64,000 nt of DNA from an uncultured Eubacteriales bacterium (GCA_959602365.1 CAUGSS010000004.1:1-64000); one strand, 5' to 3'. Positions 1-9,080 are shown, numbered from the stretch's first letter. Notes: generated by a model from the letters alone, not told the origin. Numbers and translations are program-made.

Positions 1-95
1 TGCCGCTCCCCCAAATCTGAAATTTCTACTTGACTTTTGTTAGCAGGTCTTTCAACAATCATATGTGCGCCACAGCTTGTTTTTTCCTGTTCCAT
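1..95 (-). CDS. partial hypothetical ORF running off the left edge
   Basis: An ATG opens a frame of 31 codons that stays open to the window edge, beginning MEQEKTSCGAHMIVERP. The preceding bases (AAGATTAAGAG) are only a weak ribosome binding site. The family is not recognised. It is listed because it is open to the edge and could be the start of a real gene. Confidence 0.25.
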   Translation of the reverse strand, partial: MEQEKTSCGAHMIVERPANKSQVEISDLGER

Positions 96-134
96 CTCTT
101 AATCTTACAGTGACTTGCAATTGACTACAAAAGG

Positions 135-165
135 ATGGGCAGCGCCAAACGGAGGCGCTGCCCAT
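135..165. terminator. strong hairpin, probable bidirectional terminator
   Basis: A 12-bp perfect stem (ATGGGCAGCGCC with its complement) closes a 7-nt loop. It is followed on the plus strand by AGTTTTTA and on the minus strand by CCTTTTG. Either strand could terminate here. No clear gene ends right next to it inside the window. Confidence 0.55.
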
Positions 166-576
166 AGTTTTTATCGTCAATCATTTCGACACATTTGTCC
201 ACGACACCCCTGTCGAAATAGGAATATTACGGACCACCGGTTGGCACCGGCGTCATGGGAATCTCACCCCTCCGAGGATCTCTCCGAGCCGCCCGTAGAC
301 GGAAGTATCATTGTATGCTCCCACATATCATCGCAAGCAGACTTGCCATATCTGTTTTTATTCTCTGTTGATCGCTGCCATAGACAGATTTATCTGAGGG
401 TCCCGGCGGCAGAAATAACGTCGCTCTCATGCAGGAGTTAACGTATCCGTAATACTGTTATTTCATTGTCAAGGTACGTTCACAACGGCTGTTTCGTTGT
501 TCTGAATTTATTATATAACGCCATACCGAAACACGCATTAGCCTTGTAGGCCAAATGGTTTGCCCTTGCAGATCAA
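166..576. other. no supported gene
   Basis: One open frame of 108 codons crosses this stretch on the plus strand. It lacks a ribosome binding site, has no recognisable domain and has a residue mix typical of a chance frame. No RNA gene is visible. Confidence 0.5.
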
Positions 577-870
577 CTAAATCTTGCGCTCCAGATCACT
601 TAAATCGTTGATGATCCTGCGCAGTTCGGCTTTTGTCTCCCAACTAACTTGCTGCATATCACGTCCGGTCACCAGGAAGTCCAAAGAGACATGAAATTGA
701 TCTGAAATCTCCAAAAGCAAATCCAATGACGCACCTTTCACTCCAGATTCTATCCGGTTCAAATGCGTATTGGTAATATGTAAAATATTTGCGAGTTCAC
801 TTTGATTGATTCTTGCATTTTCGCGCAGAGTGCGAATCCTGGCTCCACAGCATTTTATATCGAAAAGCAT
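577..870 (-). CDS. XRE-family HTH regulator, copy A (full length)
   Basis: A 97-residue DNA-binding protein of the Cro/C1 (HTH_3) type. The helix-turn-helix spans about residues 10-60, with the motif NQSELANILHITNTHLNRIE, followed by a short segment SLDLLLEISDQFHVSLDFLV that is usual for small phage-type or toxin-antitoxin regulators. The start MLFDIK is chosen because CTGGAGG lies 5-6 nt upstream; longer frames begin without such a site. It is duplicated at 20.3 kb, where the last ~20 residues differ. It is most likely an autoregulator or element-borne repressor. No partner gene sits next to it here. Confidence 0.85.
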   Translation of the reverse strand: MLFDIKCCGARIRTLRENARINQSELANILHITNTHLNRIESGVKGASLDLLLEISDQFHVSLDFLVTGRDMQQVSWETKAELRRIINDLSDLERKI

Positions 871-1050
871 AAAAACCTCCAGTTCAATGAGTGTTAAGAT
901 CATCAAACTGGAGGAGGGCGGGGAACGGCATCTCAGTGCAAAAGAGCTCATGCAACTGCATTTGCAAATTTAAATGAGCATAGGATCTCTTTTCCGGCTA
1001 AATACTCGATTCAAAATCCAAAATTCTTAAATGGAACAATGCTCTATTAT
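634..1050. repeat. left copy of a ~415-bp direct repeat (XRE gene plus upstream region)
   Basis: It is nearly identical to the right copy at 20295-20710. Only scattered substitutions are seen across most of the XRE gene and about 180 bp of its upstream region. Homology stops abruptly just inside the 3' end of the gene (TGTCTYCCAACT) and near an AATGCTCTAT motif. Confidence 0.85.
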
Positions 1051-1058
1051 CCCACCAA

Positions 1059-1095
1059 ATGACTAAGGCAGTTCAAAATGAACCGCCTTAGTCAT
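1059..1095. terminator. long inverted repeat, terminator-like
   Basis: Arms of 17 bp (ATGACTAAGGCRGTTCA type, one mismatch) flank a 3-nt loop. It lies about 150 bp past the stop of the first substrate-binding lipoprotein gene and at the edge of the XRE repeat. No T-run follows, so it is either a weak terminator or a junction hairpin. Confidence 0.4.
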
Positions 1096-1246
1096 TCATA
1101 TATCATCCATGCCAATATGTTGTTCCTAAATCGCCAAATTCATGCTCAGAAACCCTATATTGAACAGTGTCGCGTACAAACGGCTAAATCCGTCCTCCAA
1201 AATACACTATTAAGCCAAATTCAGTACCGCTATATCAGCCCACCTA

Positions 1247-3649
1247 CTATGACAGCTCTTCTTCACTGGTGCTTAATTCCAAATTTTGAATCCCCTGCAC
1301 CCAGCCGTAGTAAGCGGTCATGTCCGACGGCAGGGAGGCGGCATCCACCCGGGCGCTGTTGTAGAGGAGCTGGTCGTGGGGCTGGTAATAGGGCACCTCA
1401 CAACCCCAGTCGAAGATGCGCTCCAGGCACTGCTGATAAAGCTCTGTCCTGCGGGCAGGGTCCACTGTAGACCGGGCCTCCAGCAGCAGCTGGTTCAGCT
1501 CCGGGTCCTCAAGGCTGAAAAGGGCGCTTTCTTCTCCGTAGCGGATTTCCGCATCTTCCTCAGCGGCAGAACTGTAGAGCGGGTAGAAGCAGGCGTCCGG
1601 GTCGGCCACCAGGTACCACTCCTTCCACTCATAGTAGATTGCACACCAATCCCAGCAGTCTGAGCCACTCCCGGAGGCGGCATAAAACGGCTGTTCCTCG
1701 TCCTCCAGCCGCTCTTCCTGGGTCTCCACCAGCTGCTCCCAGGGGATGTTGGTGACGGTCAGCTCCACCCCGATCTCCGCCAGGGCCTCCGAGGCTATCT
1801 GCATGGCCAGCAGCTGGGCACTGTCCTCCTCGGCATAGAAGGTCATCTCGTAGGAGAGCTCCGTTCCCGTCGGCGGGGCGGTCACCCGGCCGCCCTCCAC
1901 CGTGCAGCCCGCCGCGGCGAAGTAGCCCAGGGCGGCCTGGAGCGCCGCGTCCAGCCGCTCCTCCTGGGTCATGTCTGCAGTGTAGATGGGATTGCCGTCA
2001 ATGTCCCAGGAATAGGCCTCCTGATACAACCCATCCTCCCGGCCCGGCGTCAGCCAGGTGTTCTGGGAGACCGGCAGGTCGATGATCCACGTCTGGTTGT
2101 CTATTCCCAGCTCCAACTCCTGTTCCAGCCCCGGCTGGCGGCAGGCGGCGATCACCGTGGCGAAACCCTTGCGCAGGTTTTTGGAGGCCTCGCTCCCTGG
2201 ATCTCCGGCCACGTTGACCAGCTGCGGGTTGATGCCCAGGAAAACATAATTGATCTCTCTGCGCCCCGCCACGGGGATGCGCTCAATGCCCTCTATCTCA
2301 TATACCCCTGTGGAAGAGGACAATAGGCAGAGATCCACCGCACCGGACTCCAGTTTTTCCAATGCCTGTTCAGAATATGGGCTCAGCTGCAGCTGAGGGA
2401 TCTTAGGCGCACCCAGATAGTAGCCCTCATTGGCCTGGCAGGTCACCGTCCTGTCTTCATAGGACACCAGCCGGTAGGGGCCGGCCCCCAGGGGCGTCCC
2501 GTTTTGGGCTTTCACGCCGCTCAAATCCCCTTTAGGAAAGCCAAAGCTACCCTCTTCCGGGGCATAGAGCTCCGTCTCCCCATAGTGGTGCAGGGGCGCC
2601 AGACAGACCGCCCCCAGGGTGTAGAGCAGCCGTACATCCACCCGGTCGGCCACCACCCGCACACTGTTCTCCCCAGTCTGCTGGATGCCCGCGATCTGGA
2701 GGATCTCTTCCTCACCCATAAAGCAGTAACGGCTGGAGTATCCGTACACCTCTCCCAGCCGCTCCGACAGCGGGGAAAGGGAAACATACGACGACCCTGT
2801 CCTCCAGTGGTCGATCTGCTCAAAATCCCAGCCGAAGTGTTCCGCCATCAGGATACCCAGGTCCCGGGCCGTGGCGTTCTCCGGCAGCGCACCCCAGTCA
2901 AACAGTTCCGCAAGATAGGCCGGGGTATAAATCAAACGCGCCTCTCCCGCCTCCAGGGTTGCATCCCACTCCGCCTGAGCCTGGTTCAGGTCCAGCATCG
3001 CCTGGGCAAACTCCGTCAGGGGGCCGTCCACCGCCGCCCAAAAGGCGTCCTGCTCCTCCTGGGTGACCTGAGAGAAGTCGGTGTTGTCCTCCCCCAGCTG
3101 GTAGAGCAGGGCGGACAGCCGGATGTAATCGGCCTGGTATTCCTCCAGCCCCTGGATGGGCATCTCCCCCAGGATGCTGGGGCCATTGTAGGCCGGATCA
3201 CAGAGGACGTAGAGGGAGAAAATCAGGTCGTCGATGGTCACCGGCTCCCCGTCGGAGAAGGTCAGGTCATCCCGGAGGGTGATGTCATACCAAACTGTGC
3301 CATCATCATTCTCGGTCATCTCCAGATTGGCCGGGCCGTAGTAGGTATAGTCGGTACCATTGTAGGGCCGGGTCTCTCCCTCGATGCCCTGGAAGACGGG
3401 CATGCCAGCCCGGTCACTGGGCAGCAGCTGGAGCTGGGTCAGCTCCACAATGGTGTGGTCGTCTATACTTCTTGCGTAGAAGGGGCTGAACTGCCCCTCC
3501 AGGCTTTGTCCCGGCATATCCAGACTCAAGGTAATATTGAGGGTGGGAACCTCCGGTTCCTCATCCTCCGGTCGGCTGCCGCAGCCCGCCAGAGCCAGCA
3601 CGAGGGCCAGCACCAGCAACAGGCTCAGCCATCGGTACATCCGTTTCAT
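1247..3649 (-). CDS. large family 5-type substrate-binding lipoprotein (SBP 1)
   Basis: An 800-residue exported lipoprotein. A basic and hydrophobic signal ends in the lipobox LALAGC (Cys23), so it should be anchored outside the membrane. The core matches extracellular solute-binding proteins of the oligopeptide class (SBP_bac_5). The segments YDITLRDDLTFSDGEPVTID and DLIFSLYVLCDPAYNGP correspond to the usual 'W.F.LR.gv.FsDG.p.tA.DV.fs' block. It is about 250 residues longer than the family norm because of an acidic middle insertion. The start is set by GGAGGCTGGAGAG just upstream of MKRMYRW. It is a clear paralogue of the 795-residue protein at 13-15.4 kb. It follows lipoprotein L1 with a 55-bp gap, probably in one operon. 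The ligand is unknown; a peptide is a guess from the family. Confidence 0.85.
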   Translation of the reverse strand: MKRMYRWLSLLLVLALVLALAGCGSRPEDEEPEVPTLNITLSLDMPGQSLEGQFSPFYARSIDDHTIVELTQLQLLPSDRAGMPVFQGIEGETRPYNGTDYTYYGPANLEMTENDDGTVWYDITLRDDLTFSDGEPVTIDDLIFSLYVLCDPAYNGPSILGEMPIQGLEEYQADYIRLSALLYQLGEDNTDFSQVTQEEQDAFWAAVDGPLTEFAQAMLDLNQAQAEWDATLEAGEARLIYTPAYLAELFDWGALPENATARDLGILMAEHFGWDFEQIDHWRTGSSYVSLSPLSERLGEVYGYSSRYCFMGEEEILQIAGIQQTGENSVRVVADRVDVRLLYTLGAVCLAPLHHYGETELYAPEEGSFGFPKGDLSGVKAQNGTPLGAGPYRLVSYEDRTVTCQANEGYYLGAPKIPQLQLSPYSEQALEKLESGAVDLCLLSSSTGVYEIEGIERIPVAGRREINYVFLGINPQLVNVAGDPGSEASKNLRKGFATVIAACRQPGLEQELELGIDNQTWIIDLPVSQNTWLTPGREDGLYQEAYSWDIDGNPIYTADMTQEERLDAALQAALGYFAAAGCTVEGGRVTAPPTGTELSYEMTFYAEEDSAQLLAMQIASEALAEIGVELTVTNIPWEQLVETQEERLEDEEQPFYAASGSGSDCWDWCAIYYEWKEWYLVADPDACFYPLYSSAAEEDAEIRYGEESALFSLEDPELNQLLLEARSTVDPARRTELYQQCLERIFDWGCEVPYYQPHDQLLYNSARVDAASLPSDMTAYYGWVQGIQNLELSTSEEELS

Positions 3650-3704
3650 CTCTCCAGCCTCCTTTGCAGGCGGCATCCGCCGCTCCATTCTGGTTTCTGT
3701 GGCG

Positions 3705-4859
3705 TTAGCCCTCTGGGTCAATCAAGTGGAACTCCGCCTTTCCCTCGGCCAGCTCGTCCTTGTCCACCCAGCAGACTGGCATCGTCTGTCCTAAATCAAA
3801 ACTGCGAAATACCACTTTGCTGTCGTCGGAAAAGGCATAGGAGATCGGCATGCCCAGCTCCTCGCAGGAGAGGCGCTGCAGCTCATTGCCTTCGAAGTCG
3901 TAGACCACCAGATCCGCCGGTTCCGCTGCGCTGCCGCCGCTGACATAGAGGTACTTGTCATCCAGGGTCCCCCACACATCCGCACCGATTGGAATATCCT
4001 GTACCAGTGTGATTGCTCCGTTCTCCAAATCAATCTTGTTCAGCTGACCATAGGTAGAACCATCTGTGTCGTACCAGTAGAGGACATCTCCCACCGGGGA
4101 CAGGTCGCCGCCAATGAAGAACGTATCCTCCACCAGCAGCTTGGTCTCTCCCGTGGCGATCTCATAGCCATAGAGGGAGTTGGAGCGCGAGCCGGTGGGG
4201 CCGGACTCCACATTGTAAAACACCCACTCCTCCCCCACATGCATCACATAGGGCCGGGGAATCTGGCTGGTGTCACCCAAGGCCGCCTCCACCTGCTCCG
4301 CATTGGAAAAGAGCACCGCCGGCTCCGCTGTCGGGTCGGCCAGGGAGATCAGATAGAGGGTGGTCACATCGCCGTTCACTGTGTACTCGCTCAGTGCCAC
4401 CGTCAGATAGCCGCCGCCCCCATTGGCCACATAACTGTAATTATCCGCCTCCGGGAACAGATTGGACAGCACTTTTCTGTCCTGCCCATCCGATCCCATC
4501 TGGCAGAGATCAATTCCTTTGCCATCCTGGGGCATGTTGAGATAATAGAGGGTATTGTTGGATGCGTAGATTCCGTTAGAGAGATAGGAACTGCAGGTAT
4601 TGGGGTCAGTATGGCTGCAATCTGCTTTAGCACATAATACCGTCGGAGTTGCAGTGAGCCCGTCGTCCAAGAAATAGATCTGCTCATTGTTCCAAATATA
4701 CCATCCACGATCTGTACAGCCATAAAAACTCTGGCTGTTCAAATACTGATTAAAGTCCGTGCTGCTGGGGGTGTCCTCCTGCTCTGGCTTTCCCCCGCAG
4801 CTAGAAAGCAAAACGAGAGAAAAACTATAAATCAGCAAAACTGACAGAATCTTTCGCAT
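3705..4859 (-). CDS. propeller-like lipoprotein L1 (DUF5050-like)
   Basis: A 384-residue lipoprotein with lipobox LLSSC (Cys21) after MRKILSV. The mature part has repeated short beta-strand blocks (GDVLYWYDTDGSTYGQLNKI, DDKYLYVSGG, DLVVYDFEGNELQRLSC) typical of beta-propeller or DUF5050/TolB-like surface proteins, so a ligand-binding or scaffolding role outside the cell is inferred. It is one of four paralogues (L1-L4) that share a nearly identical central block, VNGDVTTLYLISLADPTAEP. It ends YDF..., WVDKDELAEG, FHLIDPEG. Longer starts exist upstream, but this one gives the cleanest signal peptide. Secreted peptide P1 precedes it and SBP 1 follows. Confidence 0.8.
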   Translation of the reverse strand: MRKILSVLLIYSFSLVLLSSCGGKPEQEDTPSSTDFNQYLNSQSFYGCTDRGWYIWNNEQIYFLDDGLTATPTVLCAKADCSHTDPNTCSSYLSNGIYASNNTLYYLNMPQDGKGIDLCQMGSDGQDRKVLSNLFPEADNYSYVANGGGGYLTVALSEYTVNGDVTTLYLISLADPTAEPAVLFSNAEQVEAALGDTSQIPRPYVMHVGEEWVFYNVESGPTGSRSNSLYGYEIATGETKLLVEDTFFIGGDLSPVGDVLYWYDTDGSTYGQLNKIDLENGAITLVQDIPIGADVWGTLDDKYLYVSGGSAAEPADLVVYDFEGNELQRLSCEELGMPISYAFSDDSKVVFRSFDLGQTMPVCWVDKDELAEGKAEFHLIDPEG

Positions 4860-4976
4860 GAATTCCACCATCCCTTCCAAACCTAAAAAGCGCTGCAGCA
4901 GCAGCGTTTATGCCACTGCTGCAGCCATGATTTTACATCTTGATGCTGTTTCCTTCACGCTGTTAATGCACAACAA

Positions 4977-5363
4977 TCAGAGCTTCGGTAAGCTTTTTGT
5001 AATGCTATCCACCCGGACATTATTAACACGGAATGTTTCAGTTCCATAATAAAACTGCAGGGAATCATTGGGCGGATTTACCGTTTTTCCAGTAGTTGTA
5101 CTTCTAGCGCTTTGATTGCAGTTTACTCTTCCCTCACTGGCTCCAAGGCTATAGTTTGCATAACCTGTAAAGCTCAGATCAGCAGTATGTTCATTTGTGA
5201 GGATAACCTCCATATATCTACGTTCAAGATTCAAGGTCGTAGTATAACTGGCGGCTCTGGTGACTCCAGTATGGGTCTCAGCAGACGCGCCAAAAGAGAA
5301 CAACGCCACAAGCATGCAGGTCACAAGCAACAGGCTAGCAAGCCGTTTACTCTTCTTTTTCAT
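4977..5363 (-). CDS. small secreted peptide P1
   Basis: A 128-residue protein with a classic signal peptide (MKKKSKRLASLLL..., cut after GASA near residue 28) and a mature region of about 100 residues. The mature part has conserved blocks shared with P2, P3, the P4 remnant and, more distantly, P5: NLxRRYMEVI, GYANYSLGxSEGRVxCNQ, and TTGKTVNPPNDSLQFYYG. It has a single mature cysteine (CNQ). AGGAGGAAAG precedes the start. No known family is recognised. A beta-rich secreted bacteriocin or signalling protein would fit, as would a surface protein bound by the partner lipoprotein. All of these are inference. Confidence 0.8.
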   Translation of the reverse strand: MKKKSKRLASLLLVTCMLVALFSFGASAETHTGVTRAASYTTTLNLERRYMEVILTNEHTADLSFTGYANYSLGASEGRVNCNQSARSTTTGKTVNPPNDSLQFYYGTETFRVNNVRVDSITKSLPKL

Positions 5364-5699
5364 AGTCTTTCCTCCTTTTTGAAGTTGCTCTCCTCTATCG
5401 GGTTTTTTCAGGCACTCTTAATCATTTAGAACATCGGAATCACCTATTCTCATGGCATTTAAGTGTAATTTTTGTACAAATGTTTGCTCAATCTTGTTCT
5501 GATTTATCCGAGTCTTAGCATCACTTTGCTCCAATAGAGTTTTAACCAGCCAGCAAACCAGACAGAAGTTTTTCTGTCCATACCGACCACGGCTCTACTG
5601 GCATTGAAACGGCACGGGCGGAGGCATACATAGGAGGAGCACAGCCCATACCAACAACTCTTACAATTGAGTGTTTGTTGAAAGCAAATTGATACGCAT
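5364..5699. other. 336-bp spacer between P2 and P1
   Basis: It holds the conserved GGTGATTCCGATG element (5432-5444) upstream of P1 and a short inverted repeat GACAGAA/TTCTGTC near 5570. A 69-codon open frame on the minus strand is cysteine-rich and lacks a ribosome binding site, so it is not called as a gene. Confidence 0.45.
5432..5444 (-). promoter_or_regulatory. conserved GGYGATTCCRATG element upstream of P1
   Basis: The minus strand reads GGTGATTCCGATG about 70 nt before the P1 start. The same element lies before P2, the P4 remnant and P5. It could be the ribosome binding site and start of a very short leader ORF (here only two codons before TAA) or a regulator site. Confidence 0.45.
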
Positions 5700-6077
5700 T
5701 TACACAGTATCAACGAGACTGGTTACATAGACCGAATTAATATAATACTGTTCTAAACCATAATAGAACAACAACGAATCATTCGGAGGATTAACAGTTT
5801 TTCCAGAGGTCGTACCTGTATATGTGCGATTACAATCTACTCTGCCCTGTGAAGAACCCAAGCGATAATTAGCATATCCTTCAAATTTAAGTGTGGAGGA
5901 GGGACTCCCTTTAAAAATCACTTCCATGTATCTTTCGCTAAGATTCATGGTGGCAGTGTAACTGATCCCGTTTTTGGTTCCGGTTGAAGTCTTAGCAGAT
6001 GCGCCAAAAGAGAACAATGCTACAAGCATACATGTTACGAGTAACAAACTGGCAATTCGCTTACTCTTCTTTTTCAT
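5700..6077 (-). CDS. small secreted peptide P2
   Basis: A 125-residue paralogue of P1 with a near-identical signal peptide (MKKKSKRIASLLLV...GASA) and the mature blocks NLSERYMEVIF, GYANYRLGSSQGRVDCNR and TSGKTVNPPNDSLLFYYG. It lacks the KL end of P1 and P3 and stops at SLVDTV. It has the usual AGGTAAGACC-ATG start context. Unlike P1 and P3 it is followed by another peptide gene rather than directly by a lipoprotein gene, as expected if a lipoprotein partner was lost or moved. The function is unknown. It is secreted by the general pathway. Confidence 0.8.
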   Translation of the reverse strand: MKKKSKRIASLLLVTCMLVALFSFGASAKTSTGTKNGISYTATMNLSERYMEVIFKGSPSSTLKFEGYANYRLGSSQGRVDCNRTYTGTTSGKTVNPPNDSLLFYYGLEQYYINSVYVTSLVDTV

Positions 6078-6152
6078 GGTCTTACCTCCTTTTTAAAATC
6101 GTTAATACTTCCTTTCTCTTCAGGGTCTTGTATGGAATAAAAATCAACAGAA

Positions 6153-6165
6153 CATTGGAATCACC
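6153..6165 (-). promoter_or_regulatory. conserved GGYGATTCCRATG element upstream of P2
   Basis: The minus strand reads GAGGTGATTCCAATG, followed by TTCTGTTGA, so an SD-like GAGGTG sits before an ATG with a three-codon frame. It lies ~80 nt upstream of P2, and the surrounding ~70 bp is duplicated upstream of the P4 remnant. Confidence 0.45.
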
Positions 6166-6211
6166 TCTTCACTGCATGGCATATTGGCCGGGCATTGAAT
6201 CAAATATTGGC

Positions 6212-7378
6212 TCAGTCCATTTCCGGTATGGTATAGATCTGCGCAGTGCCTTGTGCAAGGTCCTCCTTGTCCACCCAGCAGACCGGCATGAGATCACGGA
6301 GTGTTAAGTTGCGAAAGCACACAACACTGTCGCTGGAAAACGCATACCCCAGATTCATGCCCAGTTCTTTACAGGAGAGGGTCTGCACTTCATTACCCTG
6401 AAAGTCGTAGACCACCAGCCGCGCCGTCTCCACATTATCGCCGAAGCTGATATAGAGATAACGGTCATCCAGGCTGCCGCTCTCTCCCGCCTGAATCGGA
6501 ATGTCCCGTATCAGCGTAATCTCCCCGCTCTCCAGGTCGATCTGATTCAGCCGTCCATAGGTCAGATCATAGTCGGTGTCGTACCAATAGAGGGTGTCCC
6601 CCACTGGCGACAGGTCACCGCCGATAAAGAACGTATCCTCTACCAGCAGTTTCGTCTCCCCGGTGCCCATCTCATAGCCGTAGAGGGAATTGGAACGTGC
6701 GCCGGTGGGGCCGGACTCCACATTGTAAAACACCCACTCCTCCCCCACGTGCATCACATAGGGCCGGGGAATCTGGCTGGTGTCCCCCTGGGCAGCGACA
6801 ACCTGCTCCTCATTGGAAAAGAGCACTGCCGGCTCCGCTGTCGGGTCGGCCAAGGAGATCAGATAGAGGGTGGTCACATCGCCGTTCACCGTGTACTCGC
6901 TCAGGGCCACCGTCAGATAGCCGCCGCCCCCATTGGCCACATAACTGTAATTGTTTGCCTCCGGGAACAGGTTCACCAGCACTTTCCTCTCCTGACCATC
7001 CAGGCCCATCTGGTAGAGGTCGATCCCATCGTGTCCCATGGGCATACACAGGTAGTAGAGCATATTATTCCAGGCATAGATTCCATAGCTGCCTTCGGTC
7101 AGATAGGAAGTGCAAGTCTGTGGGTCGCTGTGATCACAATCTGCTCTAGCACACAGGATAACCGGCGGCGATTTCAGATCGGAAGCCAGATAATAGAGCT
7201 GTTCATATGGCTCGATATACCATCCCTGATCGGTACAGCCATAAAAACTTGTGGCTTTCAAATATTGATTGTAGTCTTTACTGCTACGACCAGCATTCTG
7301 CCCAGACTTTCCACTACAGCCGGAGAGCAGGATAAATAAAAAACCATGGATTAATAAAACTGACAGAATTTTCTTCAT
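6212..7378 (-). CDS. propeller-like lipoprotein L2
   Basis: A 388-residue paralogue of L1. The lipobox is LLSGC (Cys21) after MKKILSVLLI. The second half is almost identical to L3 (SLDDRYLYISFGDNVETARL, LRDLMPVCWVDKEDLAQGTA), while the first third diverges. This patchwork identity suggests gene conversion among the four copies. It sits directly downstream of peptide P3 and upstream of P2. It should be anchored on the outer face of the membrane. The ligand is unknown; pairing with the neighbouring secreted peptide is inferred from repeated gene order. Confidence 0.8.
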   Translation of the reverse strand: MKKILSVLLIHGFLFILLSGCSGKSGQNAGRSSKDYNQYLKATSFYGCTDQGWYIEPYEQLYYLASDLKSPPVILCARADCDHSDPQTCTSYLTEGSYGIYAWNNMLYYLCMPMGHDGIDLYQMGLDGQERKVLVNLFPEANNYSYVANGGGGYLTVALSEYTVNGDVTTLYLISLADPTAEPAVLFSNEEQVVAAQGDTSQIPRPYVMHVGEEWVFYNVESGPTGARSNSLYGYEMGTGETKLLVEDTFFIGGDLSPVGDTLYWYDTDYDLTYGRLNQIDLESGEITLIRDIPIQAGESGSLDDRYLYISFGDNVETARLVVYDFQGNEVQTLSCKELGMNLGYAFSSDSVVCFRNLTLRDLMPVCWVDKEDLAQGTAQIYTIPEMD

Positions 7379-7487
7379 ATGCTCCATCCAAACTTTCATA
7401 TTTGCAACTCTGAAAAGCTGTCATAATTTTTATTGAAATTATCCTACAAGATCAAAATACCTTTTTCTCTCTGTTACCATACAGAAA

Positions 7488-7874
7488 TCAGAGTTTCGGC
7501 AACGATTCAACAATGGTAGTCGCACGACTATTGTTAATATAGTATTGCTCCAACCCATAATAAAACTGCAAGGAATCGCTGGGCGGGTTCACTGTTTTCC
7601 CAGTAATCGTACCCGTTGTCATTTGATTACATGGAACTCTTCCTTCACTCTCTCCAAAACTATAGTCTGCATAACCATTAAATTTCAACGTAGATGAAGG
7701 AGTACCCTGGAAAATTACCTCCATATACCTACGATCGAAATTCATGGTGGCAGTATAACGAATGCCGTTTTTGGTTCCGGTTGAAGTCTTAGCAGATGCG
7801 CCAAAAGAGAACAATGCTACAAGCATACATGTTACAAGCAACAAACTGGCAATTCGCTTACCCTTCTTTTTCAT
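7488..7874 (-). CDS. small secreted peptide P3
   Basis: A 128-residue P-family protein with signal MKKKGKRIASLLLV...GASA, then NFDRRYMEVIF, GYADYSFGESEGRVPCNQ, and GKTVNPPSDSLQFYYG, ending in SLPKL like P1. Its start overlaps the stop of L3 (ATGA), and the L3 C-terminus (PEKEVRP) is itself encoded by the ribosome binding site region AAAAGGAGGTAAGACC. The usual spacer and leader upstream of a P gene are absent, so translation is probably coupled to L3. Confidence 0.8.
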   Translation of the reverse strand: MKKKGKRIASLLLVTCMLVALFSFGASAKTSTGTKNGIRYTATMNFDRRYMEVIFQGTPSSTLKFNGYADYSFGESEGRVPCNQMTTGTITGKTVNPPSDSLQFYYGLEQYYINNSRATTIVESLPKL

Positions 7875-9046
7875 GGTCTTACCTCCTTTTCCGGTATGGT
7901 ATGGATCTCTGCAGTACCTTGTGCAAGGTCCTCCTTGTCCACCCAACAGACTGGCATGAGATCACGGAGTGTTAAGTTGCGAAAGCACACAACGCTGTCG
8001 CTGGAAAACGCATACCCCAGATTCATGTCCAGTTCTTTACAGGAGAGGGTCTGCACTTCATTACCCTGAAAGTCGTAGACCACCAGCCGCGCCGTCTCCA
8101 CATTATCGCCGAAGCTGATATAGAGATAACGGTCATCCAGGCTGCCGCTCTCTCCCGCCTGAATCGGAATGTCCCGTATCAGCGTAACCTCCCCGCTCTC
8201 CAGGTCGATCTGATTCAGCCGTCCATAGGTTAGATCATAGTCGGTGTCGTACCAGTAGAGGGTGTCCCCCACTGGCGACAGGTCGCCACCAATGAAGAAC
8301 GTATCCTCCACCAGCAGCTTGGTCTCTCCCGTGGCGATCTCATAGCCATAGAGGGAGTTGGAGCGCGAGCCGGTGGGGCCGGACTCCACATTGTAAAACA
8401 CCCACTCCTCCCCCACGTGCATCACATAGGGCCGGGGAATCTGGCTGGTGTCCCCCTGGGCTGCTATCACCTGCTCCTCATTGGTGAAGAGCACCGCCGG
8501 CTCCGTCGCCGGGTCGGCCAGGGAGATCAGATAGAGGGTGGTCACATCGCCGTTCACCGTGTACTCGCTCAGTGCTACTGTCAGGTACCCATTGCCGCCA
8601 TCCGTAATCATGCTATAATCGTTGGCCCCTGGAAACAGGTTTGCCAGCACTTTTCTGTCCTGTCCATCCAGGCCCATCTGGTAGAGGTCAATCCCGTCGT
8701 GTCCCATCGGCATGCACAGGTAGTAGAGCATATTGTTCCAGGCAAAAAGGTTGTAACTGCTTCTGGTCAAATAAGAGCTGCAAGTGTCCGGGCTCCCGTG
8801 ATCGCAGTCTGCCTTAGCGCATAAAAGCGTGGGTGATTGCGTAAAATCTGGGCTCAAATAATAAACCTGTTCTCTTGGTATCATATACCACCCGTGATCC
8901 GTACAGGCATAGATGCCCTGACTCTTCACATATTGGTTAAAATCAGTTACATCACTATCAGCAACTAAAGCCTTTTTTTCCGTACAACTGGTGAAAAAAA
9001 TTGTGAAAATTCCAAAAAATAGAAGGATTTGCAGAAATCTCTTCAT
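7871..9046 (-). CDS. propeller-like lipoprotein L3
   Basis: A 391-residue paralogue of L1 and L2. The lipobox is FFTSC (Cys21) after MKRFLQILLFFG. It carries the shared central block and the YDFQGNEVQTLSCKEL and RDLMPVCWVDKEDLAQG blocks. Its last residues differ from L2 (IPEKEVRP instead of IPEMD) because the frame runs into the ribosome binding site of P3, which looks like a deletion or recombination junction. It lies downstream of the P4 remnant. Confidence 0.8.
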   Translation of the reverse strand: MKRFLQILLFFGIFTIFFTSCTEKKALVADSDVTDFNQYVKSQGIYACTDHGWYMIPREQVYYLSPDFTQSPTLLCAKADCDHGSPDTCSSYLTRSSYNLFAWNNMLYYLCMPMGHDGIDLYQMGLDGQDRKVLANLFPGANDYSMITDGGNGYLTVALSEYTVNGDVTTLYLISLADPATEPAVLFTNEEQVIAAQGDTSQIPRPYVMHVGEEWVFYNVESGPTGSRSNSLYGYEIATGETKLLVEDTFFIGGDLSPVGDTLYWYDTDYDLTYGRLNQIDLESGEVTLIRDIPIQAGESGSLDDRYLYISFGDNVETARLVVYDFQGNEVQTLSCKELDMNLGYAFSSDSVVCFRNLTLRDLMPVCWVDKEDLAQGTAEIHTIPEKEVRP

Positions 9047-9080
9047 ATTGCTCTCCCAATTCTTTCGCCCTAAAATGCTT

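Noticed and set aside
115..441. 108-codon plus-strand open frame
   Set aside because: No ribosome binding site, biased residue mix and no domain; it starts before and runs through the terminator hairpin.
2504..3943. 479-codon plus-strand frame opposite SBP 1 and L1
   Set aside because: It is the antisense shadow of two clear lipoprotein genes in GC-rich DNA; the residue mix is typical of a mirror frame.
5620..5640. CTCCTATGTAT match to the sigK break point, as a possible second attachment site
   Set aside because: The 11-bp match is suggestive, but the following bases do not encode the missing sigK end, so it is not supported as an att site.
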